A stretch of DNA of 64,000 bases from Ottowia beijingensis (GTDB taxonomy: Bacteria > Pseudomonadota > Gammaproteobacteria > Burkholderiales > Burkholderiaceae_C): contig NZ_JACCKX010000001.1 in assembly GCF_013423955.1 (NCBI RefSeq), forward strand, positions 124,001-188,000, given 5' to 3'. Shown piece after piece: positions 7,926 through 16,711 of this stretch. The stretch's first letter is position 1; every line of letters begins with the position of its first letter. A program made the position numbers and the translations under genes. Below the pieces are notes generated by a model. It had not been told where the DNA came from. It saw nothing but the letters and a program-made list of their open reading frames with translations, and made no database searches.

Positions 7926-9817
7926 GCCGCCACCCCTTCCCTGGTCTTGCCGATGGTGCCCGCCGCGCCGCCCGCCTTGGCGGTGTGCAGCAAAAACTTC
8001 TGCATGTCCCACGCCCCCGTCGGGCAGCGCTCGGCGCACAGGCCGCAGTGCAGGCACACGTCCTCGTCCTTCACCATCACGCGGCCAGTCTTGAGTTCGC
8101 CCGAGACATACAACGCCTGTTCGGCGTTCTCGGCCGGTGCGTTCAGGCGCTGGCGCAGGTCGGCCTCGTCGCCGTTGCTGGTGAAGGTTATGCAATCCAT
8201 CGGGCAAATGTCCACGCAGCCGTCGCATTCGATGCACAGCTCGTCGGTGAACACCGTCTGCACATCGCAGTTCAGGCAGCGCGCCGCCTCCTTGAAGGCG
8301 GTCGCGGCGTCAAAGCCCAGTTCCACCTCCACCTTGATGCTGGCCAGCGCCTTTTCGGCGTTGGCCCAGGGCACCTTGTAGCGCTCGTCGTTCGACGGGT
8401 TCTGGTCGTAGCTCCACTCGTGGATGCCCATCTTCTGCGACACCAGGTTGGTGCGCGGCGCGGGCCGCTGGGCCACATCCTGCCCGTTCAGGAATAGGTC
8501 GATCGACACCGCCGCCTCGTGGCCCTGCGCCACGGCGGTGATGATGTTCTTGGGCCCATAGGCCGCGTCGCCGCCGAAAAACACGTTCGGCAGCGTGGAC
8601 TGGTAGGTGGGTGCCTGATCCTGACCGTGGCCCAGCACCGGCAGGCCCCATTTGTCGAAGTCCAGCCCCAGGTCGCGCTCGATCCAGGGGAAGGCGTTCT
8701 CTTGGCCGACGGCGATCAGCACCTCGTCGCAGGCGAAGAAGGCCTCGGGCTCGCCGGTGGGCACCAACCTGCGCCGGCCCTGCTCGTCGTACTCGGCGCG
8801 CACGATCTCGAAGCGCATGCCGGTCAGCTTGCCGCCCTCGTGCACGAAGGCCTTGGGCACGTGCATGTTGATGATCGGAATGCCCTCGTGCTGCGCGTCC
8901 TCCTTCTCCCAGGGCGAGGCCTTCATCTCGTCGAAGCCACTGCGCACGATGACCTTGACATCCTCGCCACCCAGGCGCCGGGCCGAACGGCAGCAGTCCA
9001 TGGCGGTGTTGCCGCCGCCCAGCACGATGACGCGCTTGCCCACCTGCGTGACGTGGCCGAACGAGACGGACGCCAGCCAGTCGATGCCGATGCGGATGTG
9101 ATCGGCCGCCTCCTGCCGGCCAGGGATGTCCAGATCGCGCCCACGCGGCGCACCGCTGCCGACGAACACCGCGTCAAACCCTTCAGCCAGCAGCGCCTTC
9201 ATCGAATCGATGCGCTGGCCGGCCTTGAACTCGGGCCCCAGCGCGAAGACGTAGCCGGTTTCCTCGTCGATCACGCTTTCGGGCAGGCGAAAGCGCGGAA
9301 TCTGCTGGTGCATGAAGCCGCCGGCCTTGCGCTCGCCGTCGAACACCGTCACGGCGTAGCCCAGCGGCGCCAGGTCGCGCGCCACCGTCAGCGACGCCGG
9401 GCCGGCGCCCACGCAGGCCACGCGCTTGCCGTTCTTGCGCGCCGCGGGGCGCGGCATGCGCGGCACCACGTCGTCCTTCAGGTCGGCCGCCACGCGCTTG
9501 AGGCGGCAGATGGCCACGGGCTCGGGCTGCGCGGCGTTCTCTTCCTCCACGCGGCCGCGCCGGCAGGCGGGCTCACAGGGGCGGTCGCAGGTGCGGCCCA
9601 GGATGCCCGGAAACACGTTCGACACCCAGTTGATCATGTACGCGTCGGCGTAGCGCTGCTGCGCGATCAGGCGGATGTATTCGGGCACGGGGGTGTGGGC
9701 GGGGCACGCCCACTGGCAATCGACGACCTTGTGGAAGTAGGCCGGGTCCTGCGTGTTAGTCGGCTGCAAAGCGAGTCTCCTTCTCGCCGCACCGGCGCCG
9801 CTTTCTGCGGTCTGCAT
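7922..9817 (-). CDS. GltD-like FAD/NAD(P) oxidoreductase with C-terminal 2[4Fe-4S] ferredoxin domain
   Basis: The N-terminal DPD-type Fe-S domain shows CQWACPAHTPVPEYI and CDRPCEPACRRG. Two Rossmann motifs follow, GAGPASL (FAD) and GGGNTAMDC (NAD(P)H), then GGDAAYGPKNIITAVAQGH, the usual GltD-family FAD end motif. The last quarter carries CIECDGCVDICPMDC and CLHCGLCAERCPTG. It likely moves electrons between the oxoacid oxidoreductase and NAD(P)H. I chose ATG 9817 (MQTAESG), since homologous sequence begins shortly after; the frame stays open to 9901. It is the first gene of the three-gene operon. Confidence 0.88.
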   Translation of the reverse strand: MQTAESGAGAARRRLALQPTNTQDPAYFHKVVDCQWACPAHTPVPEYIRLIAQQRYADAYMINWVSNVFPGILGRTCDRPCEPACRRGRVEEENAAQPEPVAICRLKRVAADLKDDVVPRMPRPAARKNGKRVACVGAGPASLTVARDLAPLGYAVTVFDGERKAGGFMHQQIPRFRLPESVIDEETGYVFALGPEFKAGQRIDSMKALLAEGFDAVFVGSGAPRGRDLDIPGRQEAADHIRIGIDWLASVSFGHVTQVGKRVIVLGGGNTAMDCCRSARRLGGEDVKVIVRSGFDEMKASPWEKEDAQHEGIPIINMHVPKAFVHEGGKLTGMRFEIVRAEYDEQGRRRLVPTGEPEAFFACDEVLIAVGQENAFPWIERDLGLDFDKWGLPVLGHGQDQAPTYQSTLPNVFFGGDAAYGPKNIITAVAQGHEAAVSIDLFLNGQDVAQRPAPRTNLVSQKMGIHEWSYDQNPSNDERYKVPWANAEKALASIKVEVELGFDAATAFKEAARCLNCDVQTVFTDELCIECDGCVDICPMDCITFTSNGDEADLRQRLNAPAENAEQALYVSGELKTGRVMVKDEDVCLHCGLCAERCPTGAWDMQKFLLHTAKAGGAAGTIGKTREGVAA

Positions 9818-9979
9818 GACGGTGGGCAGCCCACAGTCTACGCCCGGCGCGGGCGGCTTTTTCGCCGCGCCCCCGGCTCGCGGGGCTGTGGCAGCCGTCA
9901 CACGGTGAAGCCGGCGTCCTACGCCGGCGGCGCGGCCGGGCTTCTAGACTGCAGCGGCACCCCCGCCCTGCCCCGGCCC

Positions 9980-11268
9980 ATGCCACGATCACGACAAAAG
10001 AAGATGTTCTGGACGATTGCCATCACCGCGCTTGTGACCGTGCTGGCCGTGGTGCTGGCGATGAACTTCGCCACGCCCGAGAAGAAGCTCGACCGCAAGA
10101 TCGAGCACCACTACGCCATCAGCGACCCGCAGTACCGGCGCGAGATGAGCGTGATGCTCGGCCCCGCCATCGTCGGCGGCAACCGCGTGCTCGATTTGCA
10201 GAACGGCGACGAGATCTTCCCCGCTATGCTGGGCGCCATCCGCGCGGCGCAGAAGACCATCACCTTCGAGACCTACATCTACTGGTCGGGCGACATCGGC
10301 AAGGAACTGGCCGAGGCACTGGCCGAGCGCGCCAAGGCTGGCGTGAAGGTGTCGGTGCTGCTCGACTGGGTGGGCAGCCTGAAGATGGAAGCCGAACTCA
10401 TCGACCTGATGAAGGACGCCGGCGCGCAGGTGGAGCGCTACCGCCCCTGCACTGGTACAACCTCGGCCGCATGAACAACCGCACCCACCGCAAGCTGCTG
10501 GTGGTGGACGGTAGCATCGCCTTCACCGGCGGGGTGGGCGTGGCCGAGCAATGGACCGGCAACGCGCAGGACCCCGACCATTGGCGCGACATGCACTTCC
10601 AGCTCGAAGGCCCGGCGGTGGCGCAGTTCCAGGCCGCGTTCAACGACAACTGGATCAAGGCCACGGGCGAGGTGTTGAATGGCGAGGGCTACTTTCCGCC
10701 GCTGCAGCGCGTGGGCCACATGGACGCGCACCTGTTCATCGCCTCGCCCGCAGGCGGCAGCGAGAGCATGCATCTGATGTACCTGATGGGCATTGCCGCG
10801 GCCGAGCAGTCGATCGACCTGCAGGCCTCGTACTTCGTGCCCGATGAATTGATTCACAAGGCGCTGATCGCCGCGCGGCAACGTGGCGTGAAGGTGCGCG
10901 TGCTGGTGCCGGGCGAGCACATCGACTCCGACACCGTGCGCCTGGCCTCCAAGGCCGAATGGGGCCCGCTGCTGCAGGCCGGCGTGGAGATCCACGAATA
11001 CCTGCCGACGATGATGCACAACAAGCTGCTCATCATCGACCGGGAGATGGTGTCGGTGGGCTCGACCAACTTCGACGTGCGCTCGTTCCGCCTGAACGAC
11101 GAGGCCAGCCTGAACGTCTACGACCGCCCCTTCGCCGAGAAGATGACGCGCGTGTTCGAGGACGACCTGAAGCACACCAAGCGCTACACCTACGAGATCT
11201 GGGAAAAGCGCCCGCTGAAGGAAAAGCTGATCGAGCGCTTCGTGCTGCCGATCAAGTCGCAGCTTTGA
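9980..11268 (+). CDS. cls: Phospholipase D-family cardiolipin synthase, frameshift in the middle
   Basis: One N-terminal transmembrane helix is followed by two HKD motifs: THRKLLVVDGSIAFTGG and MHNKLLIIDREMVSVGSTNFD, the hallmark of membrane cardiolipin synthases. The first part (9980-10474) and second part (from 10471) are in different frames. Adding one base to the C4 run at 10444-10447 gives the expected RPLHWYNLGRMNNRTHRK join. The protein would be about 429 residues. It stands divergent from the oxidoreductase operon. Confidence 0.88.
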
Positions 11269-11294
11269 GGCGGCTTTCGGGGCGGCAAGTCACA

Positions 11295-11388
11295 TTTTGA
11301 TAGTGGGTTGCGCTTGACTGTAAAGGGTTTTAAGACGAAATTACTTGAAACCCACAATGGGCGAGCGCAAGCAGCTATTGTTTTTGAA
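11295..11388 (-). repeat. Long form of the dispersed hairpin repeat
   Basis: Read on the minus strand it starts with ACAATAGCTGCTTGCGCT and ends with CAAGCGCAACCCACTAT, about 95 bases. The same long form is found at 29280-29376 on the plus strand, with similar ends and a similar middle (AATTTC, CTTGAAA). It follows the cardiolipin synthase gene. Confidence 0.75.
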
Positions 11389-11395
11389 TCTTTTA

Positions 11396-11760
11396 CCCTC
11401 ACCCCAGCCCTCTCCCGCCAGCGGGAGAGGGAGCAAGAGGCACGCCGCGCGAAGCAGCGGCCTGACGAAACCAAGGCCGAGCGCAGCGATGGCCCGTATG
11501 GGCTTCCCTCCTCTGGCCGTGCCGAGAAGCGCAGGGCGTGGGGCGGGCGCGGCCGCGCAGCATGCCGCGCTTCGTGCTCTGACTCGCTGCGGTTGTCTGA
11601 GCGGAGCGCGCAAGCGCGAAGCGAGTTCCGCAGCGCCGCCCCGCGCCCGAGCATCGCAGGTTGCCCCGAAGCGAAGCGCAGGGGACACGGCCAGTGGGGT
11701 CGCCTTTTCTTTGGTTACTTTTTTGGCGAGACAAAAGAAAGTGACTGCGCCGCCGGGCGC
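11396..11760. repeat. Non-coding repeat-derived segment
   Basis: This gap has no supported gene. It starts with the composite-repeat module CCCTCACCCCAGCCCTCTC with its inverted arm (CCGCCAGCGGGAGAGGG). It then has GC-skewed sequence with AAGCG/CGAAGCG words, and ends with an AT-rich dyad (CTTTTCTTTGG ... CAAAAGAAAG at 11703-11741) of a kind common between genes in Burkholderiales. Open frames here look like shadows. Confidence 0.6.
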
Positions 11761-11798
11761 ACATCCCGGCCAGCAGCGCATCCAGCCCCAGCAACAAC

Positions 11799-12273
11799 TC
11801 ACCCCCAGACAACGCCGCAAACGCCTCGATCACCTCCGCCGGCGCCTGCACCAACTCAATCAGCACGCCCTCGCCCGCGATGGGAAACTCCTCATTCGCC
11901 TTCGGATGCAGAAAGGTGATGTCGAACCCCGCCGCCCCCTTGCGGATACCCCCGGCGCAAAGCGCACGCCCTGCGCCGTCAACCACTCCACCGCCTTCGG
12001 CAGATCGTCGATCCACAGCCCGATGTGATTGAGCGGCGTCGCATGCACCGCAGGCTTCTTCTCAGGGTCCAGCGGCTGCATCAGATCCACCTCGACCTTG
12101 AACGGCCCGCTGCCGATGGCGCAGATGTCCTCGTCCACGTTCTCGCGCTCGCTCTTGAAGGTGCCGGTCTTCTCCAGCCCGAACATGTCGACCCACAGCG
12201 TCTGCAGGCGCTGCTTGTCGGGGCCGCCAATGGCGATCTGTTGAACGCCGAGGACTTTGAAGGGACGGGTCAT
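11799..12273 (-). CDS. VOC-superfamily (glyoxalase / methylmalonyl-CoA epimerase-like) protein, two frameshifts
   Basis: The protein starts [17 protein letters not shown] and shows the paired beta-alpha-beta-beta-beta pattern of the vicinal oxygen chelate fold, with [18 protein letters not shown] in the second half and the metal-side Glu in [12 protein letters not shown]. One base added to the C5 run at 11949-11953 joins GVRFAPG to [19 protein letters not shown] second added base at 11802-11806 produces a stop just after AALSGG, the expected end. Otherwise the frame runs into the repeat region. Function could be lactoylglutathione lyase or methylmalonyl-CoA epimerase; the nearby propionyl-CoA operon makes the latter worth considering. 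Confidence 0.7.
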
Positions 12274-12300
12274 GCAATGCTCCTTGAATTGCTCATGATT

Positions 12301-12350
12301 CGATAGCTCCCAGCGCTTGTCCATCAAGCGCTGGCGGCCGATTTGGTTCA
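12301..12350 (+). repeat. Dispersed hairpin repeat between pncA and the VOC gene
   Basis: CGATAGCTCCC is followed by the stem AGCGCTTG-TCCAT-CAAGCGCT (8 bp, perfect) and GGCGGCC. It overlaps the pncA stop codon region. Confidence 0.8.
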
Positions 12351-12980
12351 AATCTGGTCGGACGTGATCCGCTCCACGCCCGCCGCCGCCATGTCGGCCC
12401 AGGCCTTGGCCAGCGAGCCGTTCAGGTCGATGGCGCGGCAGGCGTCCTCGATCACCGTGGCCTCGAAACCGGCGGCGCGGGCGTCCAGCGCGCTCCAGGC
12501 CACGCAATAGTCGGTGGCCAGCCCGCACAAGTACAGATGCTGGATGCCGCGCGCCTGCAGGTAGGCGGCCAGGCCGGTGCTGGTGCGGCGGTCGGCCTCG
12601 ACGAAGGCGGAGTAGCTGTCCACGTGCTGGTGGAAGCCCTTGCGGATGATGAGTTGCGCGTGCGCCACCTGCAGCTCGGCGTGCAGCGCGGCATCGGGCG
12701 TGCCCTGCACGCAGTGCTTGGGCCACAGCACCTGCTCGCCATAGGGCAGTGTGATGGTCTCGTACGGCTGCTTGCCGGGGTGATTGATGGCGAACGACAC
12801 GTGGTCGGCCGGGTGCCAGTCCTGCGTGAGCACGATGTTGGCAAAGCGCGGCGCGATGCGGTTGATGACGGGCACGATGGCATCGCCGCCCGCCACCGGC
12901 AGGCCGCCGCCGGGCATGAAGCCGTATTGCGCGTCGACGATGAGCAGGCAGGTGTTCGAATCAATCAGCAGTGCAGTCAT
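12348..12980 (-). CDS. pncA: Nicotinamidase
   Basis: It hydrolyses nicotinamide to nicotinate in NAD salvage. Catalytic Asp is in [14 protein letters not shown], the metal ligands in [12 protein letters not shown], Lys in WPKHCVQGT and the nucleophile Cys in [11 protein letters not shown]. The length of 210 residues is normal. Its start overlaps the stop of the upstream esterase gene (ATGA at 12977-12980), so the two are co-translated. Confidence 0.93.
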   Translation of the reverse strand: MTALLIDSNTCLLIVDAQYGFMPGGGLPVAGGDAIVPVINRIAPRFANIVLTQDWHPADHVSFAINHPGKQPYETITLPYGEQVLWPKHCVQGTPDAALHAELQVAHAQLIIRKGFHQHVDSYSAFVEADRRTSTGLAAYLQARGIQHLYLCGLATDYCVAWSALDARAAGFEATVIEDACRAIDLNGSLAKAWADMAAAGVERITSDQI

Positions 12981-13714
12981 GGCGTGGCAGGCGTACGGTC
13001 ATGGGAAGCCTGATGGTAACGACGGATGGCCGCCGCGGCCGCCTGCGCCCACAGCAGATTGGCGCGCGCGCCGGGGTGAAAGCCGTCGGGCGCCATCAGG
13101 CCAGGGTCGTCCAGCGGGAACGGCGCGGCCAGCAGCGCGCAGCCCGGTGTGCGCTGCGCCAGCGTGGCCAGCGCATGGTTCAGGCGCCGCGCGCCCTGCC
13201 CCAGGGTCCAGCGCAGCGGCTGCGGCAGCGCCGGGAACAGGTGCATGGGCGGCACCGGCGTGAGCACGCTCAGGCGCACGCCGTGGTCGCGCCGCAGCTG
13301 CGCCAGCAGATCGGCGTAGGCACGCGCCCAGCGCGCCGGCGGCGTGCGGCCGGTGACGTCGTTGACGCCGATCGACAGCACGGCCACGTCGAAGCGCTCG
13401 GCGGCCAGCGCTGGCAGGCGCTGCGCAGTCTGCGCCAGGTCGTCGCCGATGTGCGCCAGCAGGCGCCAGTGCAGCGTGTGGTGCGGCGCCAGCTCGGCCA
13501 GCAGGCAGCCCGTCAGGGCCTCGCTCTGCCGCGCCACGCCCACGCCGGCCGCTGCCGAATCGCCCAGTACCAGCAGACGCAGCGGCGGGCCGTGGCCGGT
13601 GGTGCCGGCGCGCGGCCCGGCGGCCTCGGGCAGGCGCGGGGTGACGCGGCGCACATGGCGCCCCTGCCACAGCAGCAGCGGCGCCAACGCGGCGGTGACG
13701 AGGGCGTGGCGCAT
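12977..13714 (-). CDS. SGNH/GDSL-type esterase
   Basis: Catalytic blocks are LLVLGDSAAAG (Ser), IGVNDVTG (Asn) and APDGFHPGA (Asp-x-x-His), in the order expected for TesA-like SGNH hydrolases. A short hydrophobic N-terminus (about residues 5-16) may be a signal or anchor. It starts two bases after the stop of the upstream serine hydrolase and overlaps pncA downstream, forming a three-gene operon. Confidence 0.85.
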   Translation of the reverse strand: MRHALVTAALAPLLLWQGRHVRRVTPRLPEAAGPRAGTTGHGPPLRLLVLGDSAAAGVGVARQSEALTGCLLAELAPHHTLHWRLLAHIGDDLAQTAQRLPALAAERFDVAVLSIGVNDVTGRTPPARWARAYADLLAQLRRDHGVRLSVLTPVPPMHLFPALPQPLRWTLGQGARRLNHALATLAQRTPGCALLAAPFPLDDPGLMAPDGFHPGARANLLWAQAAAAAIRRYHQASHDRTPATP

Positions 13715-13716
13715 GC

Positions 13717-14856
13717 TCAGCGCAGGCCCTGCAGCGCGGGCAGCACGTCGCGCCGGATCAGCGTCAGCGCCTGGCCGCGCGCCATGCTCTCGGGCGTGCG
13801 GCGCGAGGTGGCGGCCACCACCAGATCGAGCGGCGGGTAGACGTAGATCCACTGCCCGCCGTAGCCGTTGGCCATGGCGGTGCGGCGCTCGGCGCGGCGG
13901 CTGGGTGCGGTGGCGGCCACCCACCACAGGTAGCCGTAGGCCGCGAACAGCGGCGCGCCGCCGGCATTGCGCCGCTCGGTGGCCTGGCGCACGAAGTCGG
14001 CCGGCACCAGCGCCCGGCCCTGCCAGCGGCCTTCGGCCAGGGCCAGCTCGCCCAGCCGCAGCATGGCACGCGGGGTCAACGACAGGCCGAGCGCGCCCAG
14101 CGCATGGCCCTGCGCGCCGCGCCGCCAGTTGAAGGCGTGAATGCCGAGCGGCGCGAACAGGCGCTCGCGCGCGTAATCGGCCAGGGGCCGCCGCACGGCG
14201 TTGGCCAGGGCCAGCGCCAGCAGGTTGGCGGCGCCGTTGTCGTAGGCAAAGCGGGTGCCGGGCTCGGCCACGAAGGGGCGGCGGGCCAGCTGGCGCAGGT
14301 CGTCGTCGCGGTCGCGCTGGGCGGTCTGCTCGGCGGGCCAGCCGGCGGTCATGGTCAGCAGGTGCTCGAAGCGCAGGCGCTGCACGCGCGCGTCGGCGCC
14401 CACGCGCAGCAGCTGCGGCAGGCGCATGGCCACCAGCTCCTGCGGGCCGCGCACGTGCCCGTCGGCCATGGCACAGCCGAACAGCAGGGCCAGCACGCTC
14501 TTGGTCACGGACTGGGTGTCCTGCAGGGTGGCGGCGGTGATGCCGGCACGGTAATGCTCGAACGCCAGGTGGCCGCGGTGCAGCACGGCCAGGCTTTGCA
14601 CGTCGGGCAGTTGCTGGTCGATGCGCGCCGCCAGGCCGGTGAAGGCGCGCCGGTGCTGCGCCGCCAGCGGAGCGGGCGCGGCTGGCCACGCCACCTGATC
14701 GGCCACGGCGGGTGCCGCCGCGGGTGCCCGCTGCGCCCCGGCAGGCATGCCCACGGCCGCCGCGCCGCCGGCCAGCAGTTGATGGCTGAAACGGCGGCGG
14801 GACAGGCCGGCGCCCGGTGAGAGCGTCGGCGTGAGAGCGTCGGGCGGGGTCAGCAT
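13717..14856 (-). CDS. Beta-lactamase-related serine hydrolase, Tat-type signal
   Basis: The class C-like active site SVTK lies in LQDTQSVTKSVLALL, a Tyr-x-Asn equivalent in FAYDNGAANLL, and HRKG-like function may be served by MANGYGGQW. The N-terminus has LSRRRFSHQLLAGGAAAVG, a twin-arginine-like signal, so it is likely exported folded. The 379 residues fit the family. Substrate is unknown. First gene of the operon with the SGNH esterase and pncA. Confidence 0.85.
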   Translation of the reverse strand: MLTPPDALTPTLSPGAGLSRRRFSHQLLAGGAAAVGMPAGAQRAPAAAPAVADQVAWPAAPAPLAAQHRRAFTGLAARIDQQLPDVQSLAVLHRGHLAFEHYRAGITAATLQDTQSVTKSVLALLFGCAMADGHVRGPQELVAMRLPQLLRVGADARVQRLRFEHLLTMTAGWPAEQTAQRDRDDDLRQLARRPFVAEPGTRFAYDNGAANLLALALANAVRRPLADYARERLFAPLGIHAFNWRRGAQGHALGALGLSLTPRAMLRLGELALAEGRWQGRALVPADFVRQATERRNAGGAPLFAAYGYLWWVAATAPSRRAERRTAMANGYGGQWIYVYPPLDLVVAATSRRTPESMARGQALTLIRRDVLPALQGLR

Positions 14857-15018
14857 GGGGTGGTCAATTCATGCGGCGAGGCGCCGGTTGGATGCTTGCG
14901 TGCCAGCGGCAGCGCCGCGCACCACGCGTGCCCGTGCGCAGCGATCCGGCCGCTGAGCGCAGCGAACAGGCAAAAAACCTCAAAACGGGCGATAGCTATT
15001 TGGCGCCACATTGCGGTC

Positions 15019-15070
15019 ATTAAAAAGAGCTGCTTGCGCCCGCCAATCGGGCGCGAAAGCCTTTTTCAAT
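15019..15070 (+). repeat. Dispersed hairpin repeat
   Basis: AGCTGCTT leads into the perfect stem GCGCCCG-CCAAT-CGGGCGC, then GAAAGCC and a T-rich tail. The stem base pairs differ from the GCGCTTG/CAAGCGC form but remain paired. The rest of the 280-bp gap 14857-15135 holds a partial ATAGCTATT core at 14992 and no gene. Confidence 0.75.
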
Positions 15071-15135
15071 GTCAAAAAATTTCCAAGGTCACCCCTGTCT
15101 GGAAGGGCCTTGCGTGCCACTCACAGGCCACATGC

Positions 15136-15453
15136 TCACGCCCCAGCCTGCGCGCCGCCCGCCATCCAGCGCGCCACCTGCGCCCGCGCCGCCGCCAGTG
15201 CCGCCGCATCGGCAAAGTGCAGGCCCAGCACCTTCTGCCGCCCCGCCGCGCCGTGCAGCAGCTCGACCTGCTTCTTCGGCACACCGAAGGCGGCGGCCGC
15301 CCAGTCGATCAGCGCCGCGTTGGCCTTGCCATCCACCGGCGGCGCACCCAGCCGCACGCGCAGCGCATCGCCGTGCGCGCCGGCGGCCTCGGTGCGCTTG
15401 GCGCCGGGCGTGGCGTGGATGGGGAGCTTGAGCACGTGCATCGCGCGCATCAC
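15136..15453 (-). CDS. DUF167 (YggU-family) protein
   Basis: The 105-residue protein has the family signature TPGAKRTE ... GDALRVRLGAPPVDGKANAALIDWAAAAFGVPKKQVELLHG..GRQK. The function of the family is unresolved. It begins inside the end of the Doc gene (overlap of four bases), suggesting co-transcription with the toxin-antitoxin pair. Confidence 0.88.
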   Translation of the reverse strand: MMRAMHVLKLPIHATPGAKRTEAAGAHGDALRVRLGAPPVDGKANAALIDWAAAAFGVPKKQVELLHGAAGRQKVLGLHFADAAALAAARAQVARWMAGGAQAGA

Positions 15454-15847
15454 AGCCGCTGGAGGTGACGGCGCAGCCAGTCGGCGAAGGCGGCTTCGTC
15501 GATGTCGCTGGCGGCCAGCGACAAGGTGGTCAACACGCAGTCCACATGCGGCGCCTGGATGCGATGGCCGTTAAGACGCAGAAAAAGCTGTGCCGCCACG
15601 AAACCGGTGCGCTTGTTGCCGTCGATGAACGGGTGGTTGCGCACCAGGCCAAAGGCGTAGGCAGCCGCCAGGTCGGCCACATCCGGTTCGCCGTAATTCG
15701 CCAGTTGCCGGGGCGCGCCAGCGCGGAGTCAAACAAGCCCTCATCACGCAGACCAGCAGCGCCGCCGTGCTCGGCCAGCTGCTCCTCGTGCACCGCAATC
15801 AGTACCTCGCGCGGCAACCAGCGCCAGGCCGCGTTGGCGGCGGTCAT
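15450..15847 (-). CDS. doc: Doc/Fic-family toxin, internal frameshift
   Basis: The Fic-type motif HPFIDGNKRTGF is complete, with His, Asp, Asn, Lys and Arg in place, as in Doc, a kinase that inactivates EF-Tu. The N-terminal half (VLIAVHEEQLAEHGG, LRDEGLFDSAL) and C-terminal half (NYGEPDVADLAAAYAFGL) are in different frames. One base added at the G4 run 15710-15713 joins them in the order typical of Doc. The start overlaps the AbrB-type antitoxin stop (ATGA). Confidence 0.82.
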
Positions 15848-16077
15848 TTGGCCAGTTCGCGCAGCACGTCGCGATATTCCTTCATGATCTCGCGCGCCGC
15901 CTCCATCGCCTCGGCGAACTCGGCATCGTAAGGGCGCAAGGCCACGCCATCGGGCAGGTCGGTGACGAAGAGCGAATCGCCCTTGCCCACCTTCAGCCGC
16001 GCCAGCACTTCCTTGGGCAGGATGACGCCGACCGAGTTGCCGATCTGGGTGACTTTGAGCGCGACGGAAGTGGACAT
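15844..16077 (-). CDS. AbrB/MazE-type antitoxin partner of Doc
   Basis: The 77-residue protein has a swapped-hairpin AbrB N-terminus (LKVTQIGNSVGVILPKEVLARLKVGKGDSLFV) and an acidic/amphipathic C-terminal tail that would bind the toxin. It is translated first and overlaps the toxin gene by ATGA, the usual antitoxin-toxin order. A strong inverted repeat just upstream is a likely autoregulatory site. Confidence 0.85.
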   Translation of the reverse strand: MSTSVALKVTQIGNSVGVILPKEVLARLKVGKGDSLFVTDLPDGVALRPYDAEFAEAMEAAREIMKEYRDVLRELAK

Positions 16078-16095
16078 GGCGGCCTCAGCAGAAAA

Positions 16096-16119
16096 ACGTT
16101 ATAACGATTGTTATATCGT
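16096..16119 (-). promoter_or_regulatory. Probable operator/promoter of the AbrB-Doc pair
   Basis: Two 10-base arms, ACGTTATAAC and GTTATATCGT, are separated by GATT and pair in 9 of 10 positions. The dyad lies 19 bases before the antitoxin start and contains TATAAC/GTTATA words suited to a -10 box on the minus strand. It is an AT-rich island in GC-rich sequence. Confidence 0.6.
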
Positions 16120-16169
16120 ACGCCGACCCCACGGGATTGCAATCACGGCCGCCTTGCACGGCGGGCACG

Positions 16170-16690
16170 TCACGAACCCGCCAGCCTGGCCGCCCGCGCC
16201 CGTACCGAGGCCTGCGACGCCCCAAGTGCCACCCGCAGCGCCTCGCCCGAAGCGCTTGCAAACGGCTCGCCGCGCGACGCCAACTCGTGCAGCGCCTGCA
16301 AGGCGTTCACCTGGACGATGGCGCTGCCATCGCGCAGCGCCGACCGGATGGCCGCCAGAACGCGCGCGCATTCCAGTGGCGACCAATTGACGCGCGGCAG
16401 CATCTGCATCAGGTGCCAGCGCACCTCCTTGGGCTGGGGCGTTTGCGCCAATTGCAGCAAGGCCGCGCGGCGCGCATCAATGAAAGCTGGCTGCAGGCGG
16501 CTGAACTTCTCCAGCGCATCGGCGCAGCGCATGCGCACCACCGGCTCGGCCGGCCCGAGCAAACCCTGCCACAGCACTTCGGCACATGCCGCACCCTCGA
16601 GGGCCGCACGCACCGCCGCATCGGCCTGGCCGATGGACCGGCGATCGCCGCCACGCAGGAGCGCAGCAGCGGATGCTCGTCACTGCTCAT
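16170..16690 (-). CDS. HEAT-repeat-like helical protein, frameshift near N-terminus
   Basis: The main frame has repeated helical pairs with HEAT-like spacing (VVRMRCADALEKFSR, EVRWHLMQMLPRV, AIVQVNALQALHELA). I know no defined function. The proposed start MSSDEHPLLRS (ATG 16690) is one frame away; adding one base at about 16637-16642 joins it to SIGQADAAVRAALEG. It is the last gene of the propionyl-CoA operon, 21 bases after pccA. Confidence 0.6.
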
Positions 16691-16711
16691 GCGGCCGTGG
16701 CGGCGCGGCGT

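Noticed and set aside
11399..12016. Extended C-terminus of the VOC protein into the repeat region
   Set aside because: The tail is Arg/Cys-rich repeat translation; a stop follows AALSGG when one base is restored at 11802-11806.
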